A DNA stretch of 64,000 nucleotides from Nesterenkonia haasae (GCF_010119385.1 NZ_VFIE01000026.1:35075-99074), one strand, 5' to 3'; numbered from the stretch's first letter, positions 18,117 to 27,833 are shown. Notes: a model not told the origin generated them from the sequence alone. Numbers and translations are program-made.

Positions 18117-18699
18117 GGGGGTCGGTGGTGGCTCGGATGTGAGCCCGTTGCCCCTGCCGTCCGACAAGGCTGAGGTATTCGACTGGTCCTGCACTGGTGG
18201 CCCCGAACCAATGTGGGGTGCGGGTATCGAACTCTACGGCTTCCCCGGCTTGCAGCAGGAGATCCTGGTCGCCGAGCACGAGCCGGAGTGTGCCATTGAG
18301 AACATAGGCCCAGTCGTATCCTTCATGGGTTCGCAGGTCAGGAGTAGTGTCGTCATGGCCGGTGGGGACGACGAACTTGTAGGCCTGTATTCCGCCGGGA
18401 CGGCGAGTGAGAGGAATGATGGCCGACCCGTCCGTACAAGACATCGGACGCAGGTCAATGCGAGGGTCTGCGGTCCGCGGAGCGTCGACGAGGGAGTCGA
18501 TCGTTACCCCGTAGTAGCGCGCCAGGGGGAGGAGTTGTTCCAGCGTTGGGCGGCGCAGCCCGGCTTCGAGTCGGGACAGGGTGCTGGTTGAGATTCCCGT
18601 CTCTTCGGCGAGGCTGGTGAGTGTGACATCTCTGCGTAGACGCAAATGCTTCAGCCTGGGGCCGACAGTATCGAGGGTCTGATCTGAGGATTCATTCAT
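18112..18699 (-). CDS. XRE-cupin transcriptional regulator
   Basis: About 195 residues. The HTH_3 domain (LKHLRLRRDVTLTSLAEETG with ISTSTLSRLEAG) is followed by a cupin_2 ligand domain with HEGYDWAYVLNG and TPHWFGA. Such regulators usually sense a small metabolite through the cupin. ATG 18699 is chosen because the in-frame TTG 18723 lies inside a perfect inverted repeat that looks like an operator. It is divergent from the methyltransferase-MFS pair, which it probably controls. Confidence 0.87.
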   Translation of the reverse strand: MNESSDQTLDTVGPRLKHLRLRRDVTLTSLAEETGISTSTLSRLEAGLRRPTLEQLLPLARYYGVTIDSLVDAPRTADPRIDLRPMSCTDGSAIIPLTRRPGGIQAYKFVVPTGHDDTTPDLRTHEGYDWAYVLNGTLRLVLGDQDLLLQAGEAVEFDTRTPHWFGATSAGPVEYLSLVGRQGQRAHIRATTDPH

Positions 18700-18709
18700 G
18701 TCGCCAATT

Positions 18710-18734
18710 TTGCCATTTGGCAAGAATGTTTGCC
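18710..18734. promoter_or_regulatory. Inverted-repeat operator of the XRE-cupin regulator
   Basis: TTGCC-N4-GGCAA (18710-18723) is a perfect dyad, with an additional TTGCC half-site at 18730-18734. It lies between the divergent XRE-cupin and methyltransferase starts. Confidence 0.5.
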
Positions 18735-18789
18735 AGGGGACGGAGCTGGGGTCATTCTATTGGTGATATGACGAACCTAAGGAGACAGC

Positions 18790-19410
18790 GTGACCCAATT
18801 CGACAAAAACTACTGGGAAGACCATTGGACGCCGGGCCCGAAACCTGGACCTGATGCTCGAACTCTCCCGGTCAATCCGTATCTCCAGTCCGAAACAGCA
18901 GCTCTGCAACCCAGCACTGCCCTCGACGCCGGCTGCGGAGCGGGGACCGAAGCGCTCTGGCTGGCGGAGCAAGGATGGCGCGTCACCGCCGCCGACATTT
19001 CAGCGACTGCGCTCGCGAGAGCCCGGGGTCGCGCAACCGGCAGCGACGCCGAAGACCGCATCGAGTGGGTGGAGGCTGACCTGTCCCGATGGAAACCGGC
19101 ACGTACATGGGATCTTGTGGTCACACACTACGCGCATTCAGATCTGGGCCAGCTCGACTTCTACCAACGTATCGCGGCTTGGGTCAGCCCGGGCGGCACG
19201 CTGCTCATCGTGGGACACCTCCATGGCCCGGGGCATCATGGGCATCACCATCCGGAAGATGCCACAGCAACGCTGAACGGGATCACCGACTTGTTCACCA
19301 ACACGGGATGGACCATCGAAGCCGCCTACGAGAACACCCGCACAGTTGACCTATACGGCGACTCGGTGCAGCTGCGTGACGTGATCGTGCGCGCACGCCG
19401 TCTTCTCTGA
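18790..19410 (+). CDS. Class I SAM-dependent methyltransferase
   Basis: 206 residues. Motif I is ALDAGCGAGTEALWLA, motif II is VTAADISATAL, and a C-terminal half similar to Tehb/UbiE-like small-molecule methyltransferases follows. An unusual HGPGHHGHHH stretch near residue 148 could bind metal. The GTG 18790 start has a strong ribosome site (aaggaga). The substrate is not predictable. It lies 96 bases upstream of an MFS gene in the same direction, consistent with a resistance or detoxification pair under XRE-cupin control. Confidence 0.87.
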   Translation: MTQFDKNYWEDHWTPGPKPGPDARTLPVNPYLQSETAALQPSTALDAGCGAGTEALWLAEQGWRVTAADISATALARARGRATGSDAEDRIEWVEADLSRWKPARTWDLVVTHYAHSDLGQLDFYQRIAAWVSPGGTLLIVGHLHGPGHHGHHHPEDATATLNGITDLFTNTGWTIEAAYENTRTVDLYGDSVQLRDVIVRARRLL

Positions 19411-19506
19411 TCGCACTTTGCCTCTGTGCATCGAGGCCTGCCCTCGATGCTTCTTCCTTCTGTCCGCCCGCACGGCCGGGCAGAAAACACTCTGAAAGGA
19501 ACTACC

Positions 19507-21123
19507 GTGACCATGCCCTTATCAACTCAGCCCGGCGCCGAAGGGAACACGCCGGTCATCGATGATCCACAGCGACGCCGTGCCATTCTGTGGGCCGTCT
19601 GCATCGCCTTAATGGCCGTGGTCGCCTCCGTCTCTGGACTCAACGTCGCCCAGCCTCAGCTCTCACTCACCTTTGACGCCTCGCAGGGGCAGGTGCTTTG
19701 GGTCATCAACACCTACACTCTCACCCTGGCCGCCCTGCTCCTGCCGCTTGGGGCGATGGGCGACCGTCTGGGGCGCAAGCCGGTTTTGGTGGCGGGGCTC
19801 ATGATCTTCAGCCTCGCGAATCTCACAGCAGCAGTTGCCCCTGCTATGGAGATCATGATCGCGGCTCGTCTGCTCAGCGGTGTCGGTGCGGCGATGATCA
19901 TGCCCGTGACCTTGTCGGTGATCACCTCTTCGTTCCCGGACAAAGAGCGCTCCAAGGCGATCGGGATGTGGACTGCGGTCGCCGGTGGCGGCGGCATCCT
20001 CGGCATGTACCTCTCTGCCCTACTGGTGGATCTCGCATCCTGGCGATGGCTGTTCGCGCTTCCTATCGTGCTCACCGTCGTCTCGCTGATGATCGGTCTC
20101 CGAGCGGTGCCAAACTCCCGTGAGATGCCACCAGGGCGATTCGATGCTCTCGGGGCGGTGGCCTCGATTGTGGCGGCGGTCGGATTCACCTTCTCCCTGC
20201 ATGAGGCGCCTTCTCTGGGTTGGAGCGACCCGCTCGTGCTGGTCCCACTTCTCACGGCTGTCACTGCCACTGTTGTGTTCGTGGTCTGGGAGTTGCGCAC
20301 TCCGTTCCCGTTGCTGGATATCAGATACTTCCGTACCCGGGGACTGTCCTCCGGCACCACGCTCCTGCTCGTTCTGTTTGGTGTGCTGGGCGGCGTCTCG
20401 CTGGTGCTGTACCCCTTCTTCCAAGTCGTTCTTGGATGGAGCGGTCTGCTCGCGACTCTCGGAATGATGCCAATGGCGCTGCTCATGATGTTGGCCTCCG
20501 GCCTGGCGCCACGGCTCGCTGCACGCATCGGCTCCCGCGCAACCATGGTCGGCGGTCTGAGTGTCGCCACCACGGGGCTCGCACTCATGGCAGGGCTCGT
20601 TTCGACCTCCGGCGGATACCTCAGCGTACTGCCCGGGCTGATCGTTATGGGCCTTGGTGCAGGGCTCGCTATGACACCCTCGACTGAAGCCATCACCTCC
20701 TCGCTCCCACGCGAGGCGCAGGGCGTTGCCTCCGCGCTCAACGACCTCACCCGCGAACTAGGCGCAGCGCTGGGCATCGCGCTTCTCGGAGGCCTGCTCG
20801 TGGCTGGCTACCAGGCTGACATTGCCGAACGTCTGGTTGGTGTGCCGGAGGAGCTTGCAGAGATGGCCAGTGAAGGTGTCGCCAATGCGGCTGCAGCCTC
20901 CCAGGGCGCGGGTGAGCATACAAAGCAGATTCTCATTGCCGGGCAGGAGGCATTCATCGTCGGCTGGCAGCAGGCCATGTGGGTCGGCGTTGCCGTCATG
21001 ACGGTACTCGTCCTCTTCACTCTTCTGCGCGGCCCCAAGCGCGTTCCGGCCGTTCTGATAACGGATGAGGCCGTCGCCGATGAGAGCGGGAAGACCGCCG
21101 CGGCTGTCCCACACGATGTGTGA
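19507..21123 (+). CDS. MFS multidrug transporter, DHA2 (EmrB/QacA) type
   Basis: 538 residues and 14 predicted helices. GDRLGRKPVLVAGLMIF is the MFS loop 2-3 motif; VITSSFPDKERSKAIGMW and GGGGILGMYLSALLVD are DHA2 helix-4/5 signatures. The start is GTG 19507, seven bases after gaaagga; an earlier ATG at 19426 lacks a site. Cotranscription with the methyltransferase is likely. Confidence 0.9.
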   Translation: MTMPLSTQPGAEGNTPVIDDPQRRRAILWAVCIALMAVVASVSGLNVAQPQLSLTFDASQGQVLWVINTYTLTLAALLLPLGAMGDRLGRKPVLVAGLMIFSLANLTAAVAPAMEIMIAARLLSGVGAAMIMPVTLSVITSSFPDKERSKAIGMWTAVAGGGGILGMYLSALLVDLASWRWLFALPIVLTVVSLMIGLRAVPNSREMPPGRFDALGAVASIVAAVGFTFSLHEAPSLGWSDPLVLVPLLTAVTATVVFVVWELRTPFPLLDIRYFRTRGLSSGTTLLLVLFGVLGGVSLVLYPFFQVVLGWSGLLATLGMMPMALLMMLASGLAPRLAARIGSRATMVGGLSVATTGLALMAGLVSTSGGYLSVLPGLIVMGLGAGLAMTPSTEAITSSLPREAQGVASALNDLTRELGAALGIALLGGLLVAGYQADIAERLVGVPEELAEMASEGVANAAAASQGAGEHTKQILIAGQEAFIVGWQQAMWVGVAVMTVLVLFTLLRGPKRVPAVLITDEAVADESGKTAAAVPHDV

Positions 21124-21194
21124 GACCAGCGCCAGCGTTCAAGCACTGATCCTTCACATCTGAGGTGAGTCCCACACCACTATGTGGTCCGGTG

Positions 21195-21896
21195 TCAGGT
21201 TGGGCGCAGCATCCTGCGTTCGGCGCGCTGCAGGTTGCGACGGAGTTCCTCGCGTGTTTGACCCTCGAAGGACGCCTGCCACATGGGTGTGCCGGGGGTG
21301 CTTCGCCAGGATTCACGCAACGGGCTGTTGTCGACCGTGTCGAACCCGAGCCGGTCGTAGAAGTCCGTGACGAGTTCGACCGCCTCGGGATAGTCGCTCG
21401 AGACGGCTAGGGCAGAGCGATCCGGGGCGCCGGCTGGACGGGCGAGTCGCATCAGCGCTGGAACCTCGTCACCTGGCACCCGCACTTCCGGACGGCCGTG
21501 GAACTGGATGTGGCTGAACGCCTTTGCGAGTTTTGCGCCTGGCAGTTGCTCCTGCCGGAGCTCGTGCACCGTTGTGACGCCGGCATCGACATCAGGGAAG
21601 TGGCCGTCCCGCCAGACCATGTAATTGTTGTTGTCGAGGACTACCTTGCCGGCCAACTCCGCGACTGGCAAAGCGTGCCCAGGCGCGTAAGGGAAGGCGA
21701 CTACCGCGAAGTCGGCCGCCGCAGCGGCGTCTGCCGCCCAGGTAGCGCGGGCGCGCGGACCCAGGGCCCGCACCAGAACGTCGAGCGTCTCCGGTGACCG
21801 GGAGTTCGCGATGAGGACGTCATATTCTGCGGCAATGGCCGCACGGGCAAGGGTGCTGCCGGCTTGGCCGGCGCCTAGAATTCCGATGATAGTCAC
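21195..21896 (-). CDS. NADPH-dependent F420 reductase-like oxidoreductase
   Basis: About 233 residues. It starts VTIIGILGAGQAGSTLARAA, the dinucleotide motif of the F420_oxidored family; VVLDNNNYMVWRDG and AKAFSHIQFH follow the family layout. These proteins reduce F420 with NADPH or act as related reductases; presence of F420 in this organism is not shown here. GTG 21896 with gagag upstream is chosen over the upstream ATG at 21941. A decayed copy of this gene exists at 34.2-34.4 kb. The SDR gene lies directly upstream on the same strand. Confidence 0.82.
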   Translation of the reverse strand: MTIIGILGAGQAGSTLARAAIAAEYDVLIANSRSPETLDVLVRALGPRARATWAADAAAAADFAVVAFPYAPGHALPVAELAGKVVLDNNNYMVWRDGHFPDVDAGVTTVHELRQEQLPGAKLAKAFSHIQFHGRPEVRVPGDEVPALMRLARPAGAPDRSALAVSSDYPEAVELVTDFYDRLGFDTVDNSPLRESWRSTPGTPMWQASFEGQTREELRRNLQRAERRMLRPT

Positions 21897-21934
21897 GGGT
21901 CTCTCATTCTCGTAGTGTTGCGTGGAACTGGGTC

Positions 21935-22618
21935 TTACCAAGGGAGCGGACCGAATTCGTCTTGAAGCGTCCCGGACGGAGCGTCCGCTCCCAGGGTCGC
22001 CATGCGGGCGACGACTTGAGCGCTCTCCGCTGCCGGTCGACCGATACCAAGACCGGCGGTGAGGTCCGTGGCTGTGACGCCAGGCTCCAGGGCGTTGAAC
22101 CTGATGTCAGGATGGGCCTTGGCGTACTGAAGCGTGAGCATCGTCGCCGCGGCCTTCGACGCCGAGTAGAGCGGCGCGCCCAGTCCGTACTCCGGCCGCT
22201 GCGGGGTGGTCACTGCCCAGAAAGAGCCAGCACTGCTGGAGATAGTGAGCACGCTAGGATGGGTCGACTTCCGCAACAGCGGAAGAGCCTGTTCGGTGAC
22301 ACGTACGAATCCTACGGCGTTGGTATCGAACGCGCGCAGGGCTGCTGGTCCGCTCAATTCAGTCTCGAGGATGCCCGCGTTGTGCACCAGCGTGTCCAGC
22401 CTACCCTCTGCTTGGTCCACGGCGGCAAGTGCTGCGGTCACCGAGGCATCGTCGGTCACGTCGAGCTGCACGAACCGTCCGCCGATTGCGGCTGCAGCTG
22501 CCTCGCCACGTTCTGCGCTGCGCGCACCGATGTAGACGACGTTGCCCTGGGCTACGAGCTGCTTGGCAGTTTCGAACCCGATGCCTTTGTTGGCTCCGGT
22601 GATGAGTGTGACTGTCAT
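21935..22618 (-). CDS. Short-chain dehydrogenase/reductase
   Basis: 227 residues. The cofactor motif TLITGANKGIGFETAKQL, NAG (in HNAGILE), the catalytic Ser in TISSSAG, and YSASK all match classical SDRs of the carbonyl-reductase group. The start is ATG 22618 with ggaagg upstream; the frame is open further but without family residues. It is divergent from the HTH regulator, 47 bases apart, and precedes the F420 reductase-like gene by 38 bases, probably as one operon. Confidence 0.9.
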   Translation of the reverse strand: MTVTLITGANKGIGFETAKQLVAQGNVVYIGARSAERGEAAAAAIGGRFVQLDVTDDASVTAALAAVDQAEGRLDTLVHNAGILETELSGPAALRAFDTNAVGFVRVTEQALPLLRKSTHPSVLTISSSAGSFWAVTTPQRPEYGLGAPLYSASKAAATMLTLQYAKAHPDIRFNALEPGVTATDLTAGLGIGRPAAESAQVVARMATLGADAPSGTLQDEFGPLPW

Positions 22619-22665
22619 AGATTTCCTTCCGAAATGTTTCGCGGGAGTGCGATGTTGAAGACGGT

Positions 22666-23595
22666 ATGTTCGAAAACACCCCGCAACCAGCGCCCCCGTC
22701 ATCCAGGGGTTTGTCAGAGCCCCCTCTCCATAAGACCGCATCGTTGTCTGCGTCTTACGCAGATATCGCGCGAGAGCGGGCCAACGCTCTCGGCACTTAC
22801 CTGCAGGCCCGACGCGCGCGGGTGAGCCCTCAGCAGGCAGGCCTGCCAGCCAGGGGCCGACGGCGCGTGCCCGGGCTGAGGCGGGAGGAAGTTGCCATGC
22901 TCGCTAACATCAGTCTCGACTACTACCTTCGCCTCGAAAGAGGCAGGGACCGAAACCCTTCCCAGGAGGTATTGGAGTCGATCGCTCGTGTTCTTCTGCT
23001 CGACGAGGAGCACCTGGCTCATCTACGATCCCTCACAGGGCAAGAGCCTCGCTCCCGTCCACGGCCGCCACGCAACGAGGCCCCACCGGCGGGCACCCTC
23101 TCCCTCCTGGAGGCTCTACCGCAACCGGCCTTCATTGAGGACCGCTCATTTGACATCGTGGCCTCCAACGCGAAGGCCCGAGCGCTGTCGCCCAGGCTCG
23201 CCGAAGGTAGAAATCAGTTGGAAGACATATTCCTGGACCCTCACGAGGTGCCGCTTTACCCTGACTGGGACGTCGTGACCGGATGCCTGGTCGCAGGTGT
23301 CCGGCAGGCTGCAGCCCACGCGCTCGACGAGCCCCGCCTTGGGGAACTCATTGCCGAGCTGATCCGCAAGAGCCCCCGGTTCCGGGAATTGTGGGGCCAG
23401 CACGACGTTCGAAGCCAGCGTGGTGCCGCACTGCGGATCGATCATCCTCAAGTGGGGGAGATGACGCTTCATCGTGAGCGGTTGGCCGTAACTGGCACCG
23501 AGGGTCTGACGCTCGTGGTCCTCCACGCAGATCCCAGTTCCGACGATGCCGACAAACTCGCCCGGCTTGACTCGGCGCTCGTCCGGACGGCATAG
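22666..23595 (+). CDS. XRE regulator with MmyB-like ligand domain
   Basis: 309 residues. The HTH domain contains GLPARGRRRVPGLRREEVAM then ISLDYYLRLERG, the standard N-terminus of MmyB-type regulators, followed by an MmyB-like PAS-fold domain (LLEALPQPAFIEDRSFDIVASN). This family is very often divergent from an SDR gene, as here, and is thought to respond to a fatty-acid-like ligand. The start is uncertain within the first 60 residues, which are nonconserved. Confidence 0.9.
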   Translation: MFENTPQPAPPSSRGLSEPPLHKTASLSASYADIARERANALGTYLQARRARVSPQQAGLPARGRRRVPGLRREEVAMLANISLDYYLRLERGRDRNPSQEVLESIARVLLLDEEHLAHLRSLTGQEPRSRPRPPRNEAPPAGTLSLLEALPQPAFIEDRSFDIVASNAKARALSPRLAEGRNQLEDIFLDPHEVPLYPDWDVVTGCLVAGVRQAAAHALDEPRLGELIAELIRKSPRFRELWGQHDVRSQRGAALRIDHPQVGEMTLHRERLAVTGTEGLTLVVLHADPSSDDADKLARLDSALVRTA

Positions 23596-23628
23596 GGGTC
23601 CCTGCAATGTGCCCTTTCCTCCGGGGAC

Positions 23629-23880
23629 CTAGTGGGCCACGCGCCCCTCTCGTTCGGCCTCGCGAGTCTGCGCGCCGTCCGCAAGCTGCGTATGGGCGAC
23701 TGTGGCTTCCTCCTCAGTAAAGAGGCTCGTGGGGGCCGCGTTTTCCACGCCCATACTTCTCGGCAAGCTCGGCCCCATGAGCTGACCACCCAGGATCAGC
23801 TCAAGGGCGCGGGCGCGACCAACCACGGAGACCATGTATTGCGTTCCGCCACCGCCGGGCATGACGTCCATCATGGCCGC
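23629..23880 (-). pseudogene. Enoyl-CoA hydratase fragment
   Basis: The minus frame reads MPGGGGTQYM then GRARALELILGGQLMGP, matching the active-site Gly-rich loop and following helix of crotonase enzymes. The N-terminal half and the C-terminal helices are absent. Upstream sequence to 24,190 has scattered stops in all frames. It is a decayed fatty-acid-catabolism gene, and the only recognisable item in the 23,596-24,190 gap. Confidence 0.55.
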
Positions 23881-24190
23881 CGCAGATGATCGAGCAATCA
23901 TCGGCACGAGCGGAGTCTCGGCGGGCGAGCCTTTTCACTTTGTCCACGTGCGTCGCCGCTGCGCTCGAGTGTCTAGCGGTCGCGATCGGAGCCTGGCTAG
24001 AGGGTGAAGGTCGACCTGGGCTCCTTGACATTGTCGATGAATCGTTCGCCGCACCCAGACCCGAGCACAGAGGTACAAAAAAACCCTCACCGCAAGCTTT
24101 AGGACGTGACTGATTCGGCGATTTACCTACGCGTTTCGCATTCGCCGACGTCACTTGTCGGGCCTTTATGGGAAGGTAGAACACACCGAG

Positions 24191-24808
24191 TCAGCCCAGG
24201 TCAGGGGCACACAGTCCACCCGGTATTAACGAGGCGAGTGTTTGCGCAGCTTCTTCCTCCGTACAATTTCCGCGCACCGTCGCGGCCGACAGCGCCTCGC
24301 CAGCGCCCACCAGTCCGACACAGTACCGCTCCAGTTCGTCCGAAGATAGGCGACTGTGCGGTCCCAGGGCTGAAACGAACAACTGGACGTATCCGTCAAG
24401 TAGCTCTTGTAAAACCGCATCTTTGTCCGGGCTGCCCGCCAACGCAGCGCCGACTGCTTGCCATTCGCCGCCGGTATCGGAGGCGCATTGAATGTATGCC
24501 GCAGCCAAAACCTCGACTGCGTCTGTCAGGGTGCGTTTACCAGCCAGTTCTTTCCGGAGCCGAGTGGTCTGCTCAATGTCGATGGATTTGAAAAGCTCGA
24601 CCAGCAATCCCGATCGGGTACCAAAGTGATCGTAGGCGATCGGTTTCGAAACCCCAGCCCTGGCAGCGAGATGCCCCAGCGTCAGTTGATCTGCGCCTTC
24701 CTCTCGGACAATCAGAAGTGCAGTATCCAGGAGCTGCTGTCGACGCGCTGCTTTTGGGAGTCTGCGTGATGCAGCCGCGGAGTCTGCAGTCTTGGATTCG
24801 TTCTTCAT
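24191..24808 (-). CDS. TetR-family repressor
   Basis: 205 residues. The HTH has RRQQLLDTALLIVREEGADQ, then HLAARAGVSKPIAYDHF; the C-terminal domain is of the TetR_C_33-like type. The divergent gene across 418 bases is an NADP-dependent oxidoreductase, and the space between holds a tandem palindromic repeat that may be its operator. Confidence 0.9.
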   Translation of the reverse strand: MKNESKTADSAAASRRLPKAARRQQLLDTALLIVREEGADQLTLGHLAARAGVSKPIAYDHFGTRSGLLVELFKSIDIEQTTRLRKELAGKRTLTDAVEVLAAAYIQCASDTGGEWQAVGAALAGSPDKDAVLQELLDGYVQLFVSALGPHSRLSSDELERYCVGLVGAGEALSAATVRGNCTEEEAAQTLASLIPGGLCAPDLG

Positions 24809-24973
24809 ACATGCCGCCCGTCGCCGAACTTACCATTGGTAGATCACTCTACATGTCTCACTGTGGGTTCCCTGGTGGCGCTCCTCTGATCAATTGCTGG
24901 CCAGCGGCAGGCAGGCCCTGATGACTCGTGTCGGAGTCTTGGAATCAATGGGACCCTCAGCCCGCTGTACTTT

Positions 24974-25001
24974 CTACTATTAGTAACCTACTATTAGTAA
25001 C
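24974..25001. repeat. Tandem 14-bp palindromic repeat, possible operator
   Basis: The 14-mer ctactattagtaac occurs twice without a gap. Each copy contains the dyad TACTA-T-TAGTA. It is AT-rich within GC-rich flanks. It is the only clear structure in the 24,809-25,226 gap; a short open frame at 24,928-25,194 has no family features. Confidence 0.6.
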
Positions 25002-25226
25002 TATCATCGCAGGACACGAAAATGTCACACATAACGTGAAACCTCAGCACGACCCGATGAGTTCGCCGCCACAAGAGACGTCATTCGCCGTGACACGGCA
25101 TGGCGAGTCCTGGCACGGACCCTTAATTGAGTCTCGGCTGTTCGCCACCGGCTATGGACTGCAAGTGGTGTCGAGTACGCACCCTGCTGGATAGAGTTCC
25201 ACGCACATCAATAGAAGGAAAAACCA

Positions 25227-26243
25227 ATGACACCAGAATCACTCACAAGTCTCGAAGTGCGACTGCGGTCGCGACCCAACGGCGATCCCGTTGTGGCGAA
25301 CTTTGAATTCGCCGAGGTTGATCTGCCATCGCTCTCGCCGGGGCAAATACTCGTGCGAAACACGTGGATGTCTGTTGACCCGTATATGCGGGGGCGGATG
25401 GATGACGTTGAGTCCTACATACCTCCCTTCGCGTTGGGCAAGCCCCTGGAAGGGAGCGCACTCGGAGAGGTCATAGCTTCTGAGGCTCCTTCATTTCCTG
25501 TCGGGACGACTGTGAATCACTTCGCTGGCTGGCGAACACATGCCGTACTCGATGCCGCAGAAGTCACGTCAGTCGATACCGCCCTGGCATCTCCTGAGGA
25601 CCATCTGGGCGTTTTGGGCACCACGGGCCTGACTGCCTATGCATCCCTCACCGAGATAGCCCCGGTGCGCGCTGGAGACATCGTGTTCATCTCCGCGGCA
25701 GCCGGAGCCGTCGGCAGTGTTGCGGGCCAACTCGCCTCCCTGCTCGGTGCCACGCGCGTGATCGGCTCTGCGGGAGGAACTGAGAAGGCGCGTCGAGTGG
25801 TAGAAGATTTTGGCTTTGATGCAGCGATCGACTACAAGGCAGGAAGTGTCGCAGAGCAACTCGCTGAGGCGGCACCGGATGGGATTGACGTTTACCTAGA
25901 CATGGTCGGAGCCGAACATCTTGAGGCCGCGATAGGTGCCATGCGAACGGGGGGACGCATCGCGCTGGTAGGTGCGATCAGCGGCTACAACGCGATCGAC
26001 GCCCCTAAGGGGCCGTCCAACTTATACAATGCCATCGCCAAACGATTGACGTTGCGAGGCATGATCGTCACTGACCACTTGCACCGCTTCTCCGAATACG
26101 TTCCGAAAGCCGCGGCTTGGGTAGCCGATGGCTCCCTGCGCACTGAAACAACTGTCGTGAATGGGCTGGAAAACGCACCGGAGGCTTTCCTAAGCTTGTT
26201 CCGCGGCGCCAACACCGGCAAGTTGCTTGTCCGACTGCACTAA
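25227..26243 (+). CDS. Zinc-independent NADP-dependent oxidoreductase (MDR)
   Basis: 338 residues, medium-chain reductase of the leukotriene B4 dehydrogenase/CurA type that reduces C=C bonds of enones. VDPYMRGRM near residue 50 and LGTTGLTAYASL near 131 are the family signatures; the Rossmann loop is FISAAAGAVGSVAGQLA. Zinc-binding cysteines are lacking, as expected. ATG 25227 has agaaggaaa upstream. Likely target of the divergent TetR. Confidence 0.92.
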   Translation: MTPESLTSLEVRLRSRPNGDPVVANFEFAEVDLPSLSPGQILVRNTWMSVDPYMRGRMDDVESYIPPFALGKPLEGSALGEVIASEAPSFPVGTTVNHFAGWRTHAVLDAAEVTSVDTALASPEDHLGVLGTTGLTAYASLTEIAPVRAGDIVFISAAAGAVGSVAGQLASLLGATRVIGSAGGTEKARRVVEDFGFDAAIDYKAGSVAEQLAEAAPDGIDVYLDMVGAEHLEAAIGAMRTGGRIALVGAISGYNAIDAPKGPSNLYNAIAKRLTLRGMIVTDHLHRFSEYVPKAAAWVADGSLRTETTVVNGLENAPEAFLSLFRGANTGKLLVRLH

Positions 26244-27099
26244 AGGTCGACGGGGCGAAGGTGCATGTCCCGGAGGCGTCGCGACTAGTTTTGGCAGCTC
26301 CAGGCTAAGCGTCGATGGATTTGTCGACATGCCCACTAGTTGTCCACTCCGGGACAAAGCCTTCCTTGGTTCCGCATAGGCACGCAATTTGGGCGCTGGG
26401 TGTCACTAGGATTTCACTTCTATTCTGAGGTGGGCTCGGCTGAATCAGCAGGTTGTGTTCCGCACGAGCACCGGCGCAGCTGGGAGAACGAGAGTCGATG
26501 CGACTCGCCCAGCTCGTTGGTCGGCCGTGAAGTTGTCCTGTAGGTCGCTCTCGCTTCGGCGAAGAACTGGGGAGAGCTTGACGAGTCGGCGGTACCTATC
26601 ATCTCGACCTCCTCAACCGCCACCCGTCGGGGCCCTTACAGCCATGTAGTCCCTCGAAGTTGAAGATGCTTCGGCTGTCCTGGAAGCTCTACGGGAACTT
26701 TGGCGCGCAAACGAACAGGAGAACTGGGACGCGTGTGTGCAAACCACACTCCTTGAAGTCGCGGGAATGAAGGCCGAAGGCGTTGAGGCGCCGGACGCAT
26801 CGACCTCATAGTGGGCGCATTCAACCCTCGCAAGGCTCCACGGGGCCACACTCGAGGATGTATCGAACTCAATGATGCAGGCGGGAATCCATGAGCTCCG
26901 CGGGCAAGGGCACATTTGTGGATCCGCTCGGCCTGGCGCGTCTTGTCAAAGCATTAGGAGGCTCGGAGAGTGGGAAGAGTCGGCAGAATGACGCCCCGCA
27001 TCTTGCCGCGCAGAGCCCTCGATTCGGCAAAAGCTTGTCTTTGCGCGGGAGTCCCCCTTGGTGCCACTTGCAAGACCGGCCCCGCTTGACAAGATGTAT
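26244..27099. other. Gene-poor debris, about 860 bases
   Basis: No confident gene. One plus-strand segment (about 26,651-26,811) reads as a helical peptide with SAVLEALRELWRANEQENWD and VAGMKAEGVEAP, ending at a TAG, but it has an in-frame stop before it and no start. Other short frames lack family character. It looks like eroded sequence between two regulator modules. Confidence 0.4.
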
Positions 27100-27118
27100 G
27101 TAGTGAGTGTTCACTATC
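27100..27118. promoter_or_regulatory. TetR operator, site 1
   Basis: The 19-bp box contains the dyad TAGTGA-N4-TCACTA and lies 4 bases before the TetR ATG. It matches the reverse complement of the box at 27,795-27,813 at 16 or 17 of 19 positions. A TTGACA at 27,086-27,091 could be the -35. The box covers the -10 and start region, so autorepression is expected. Confidence 0.7.
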
Positions 27119-27122
27119 AAGT

Positions 27123-27686
27123 ATGAGTTCACCTCGCCAACCCCGTGTCAGCATCGAAGAGCGCCGCGAGCAAATCCTTGACGCAGCGTTGATCGAGTTC
27201 GGGCACAAAGGCCTGCATGGGGGCTCAACTGTCCATCTCGCGAAGGCGATCGGCATCTCGCATCCGAACCTCTTCCGCGTCTTTTCCACTAAGAAGGGTC
27301 TATTCATGGCGGTTTTGCAGCGCGCATTCGAGACCATCGAGCGCGAGATGATCGTCCCGGGGGAGCGGGCGGAGAATCATCACCTGTGGACTATGGCCCA
27401 CGGGTGGAGCCGGCTCATGGAGAACCGGGAGCTGATGCTCATTTTGCTGCAGGGTTTCGCCGCCAGTGCGGACCCGGAGATCAGCGACCTGATGCGCAGC
27501 TGGACCGGCGACGTCTTCGAACGAAGTGAAGGACTTCCCGGTGTCACCACTGATGAGGCCCACTTCTTCTTCGCCAGCGGCATGCTCTACTTGGCTGCCG
27601 CCGCGATGGACCTACCGGCCCATCTCGACGCTGAACCCTGGGCTGAACGTTTCATGAGCTCTGGGGGAATGCCGCCCACCGCGTAA
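27123..27686 (+). CDS. TetR-family repressor of the MFS-Dabb-GMC operon
   Basis: 187 residues. The HTH has RREQILDAALIEFGHKGLHG then AIGISHPNLFRVF; the ligand domain has LMLILLQGFAASADPEI, typical of pump repressors. It lies upstream of the MFS gene in the same direction. An operator-like box precedes both this gene and the MFS gene, so it most likely represses both. Confidence 0.92.
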   Translation: MSSPRQPRVSIEERREQILDAALIEFGHKGLHGGSTVHLAKAIGISHPNLFRVFSTKKGLFMAVLQRAFETIEREMIVPGERAENHHLWTMAHGWSRLMENRELMLILLQGFAASADPEISDLMRSWTGDVFERSEGLPGVTTDEAHFFFASGMLYLAAAAMDLPAHLDAEPWAERFMSSGGMPPTA

Positions 27687-27794
27687 AGGTCTTCCTCGCT
27701 CTGCTTTGAGCCCGAACTCACCCAGCCCAGGGATTTCCCCACGCTGATGCGAAGCTCGCCACCGCCGAACTAACAACGTCCAATTTAATCCAAA

Positions 27795-27813
27795 GATAGT
27801 GATCACTCACTTT
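27795..27813. promoter_or_regulatory. TetR operator, site 2
   Basis: The box gatagtgatcactcacttt, read on the minus strand, shares AGTGAGTG, W, TCACTATC with site 1. It lies 20 bases before the MFS start, a standard repression position. Confidence 0.7.
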
Positions 27814-27833
27814 CATCCTGAAAGGCGCACCTC

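Noticed and set aside
24928..25194. 88-codon open frame in the TetR/oxidoreductase gap
   Set aside because: Covers the tandem palindrome, no family features, poor start context.
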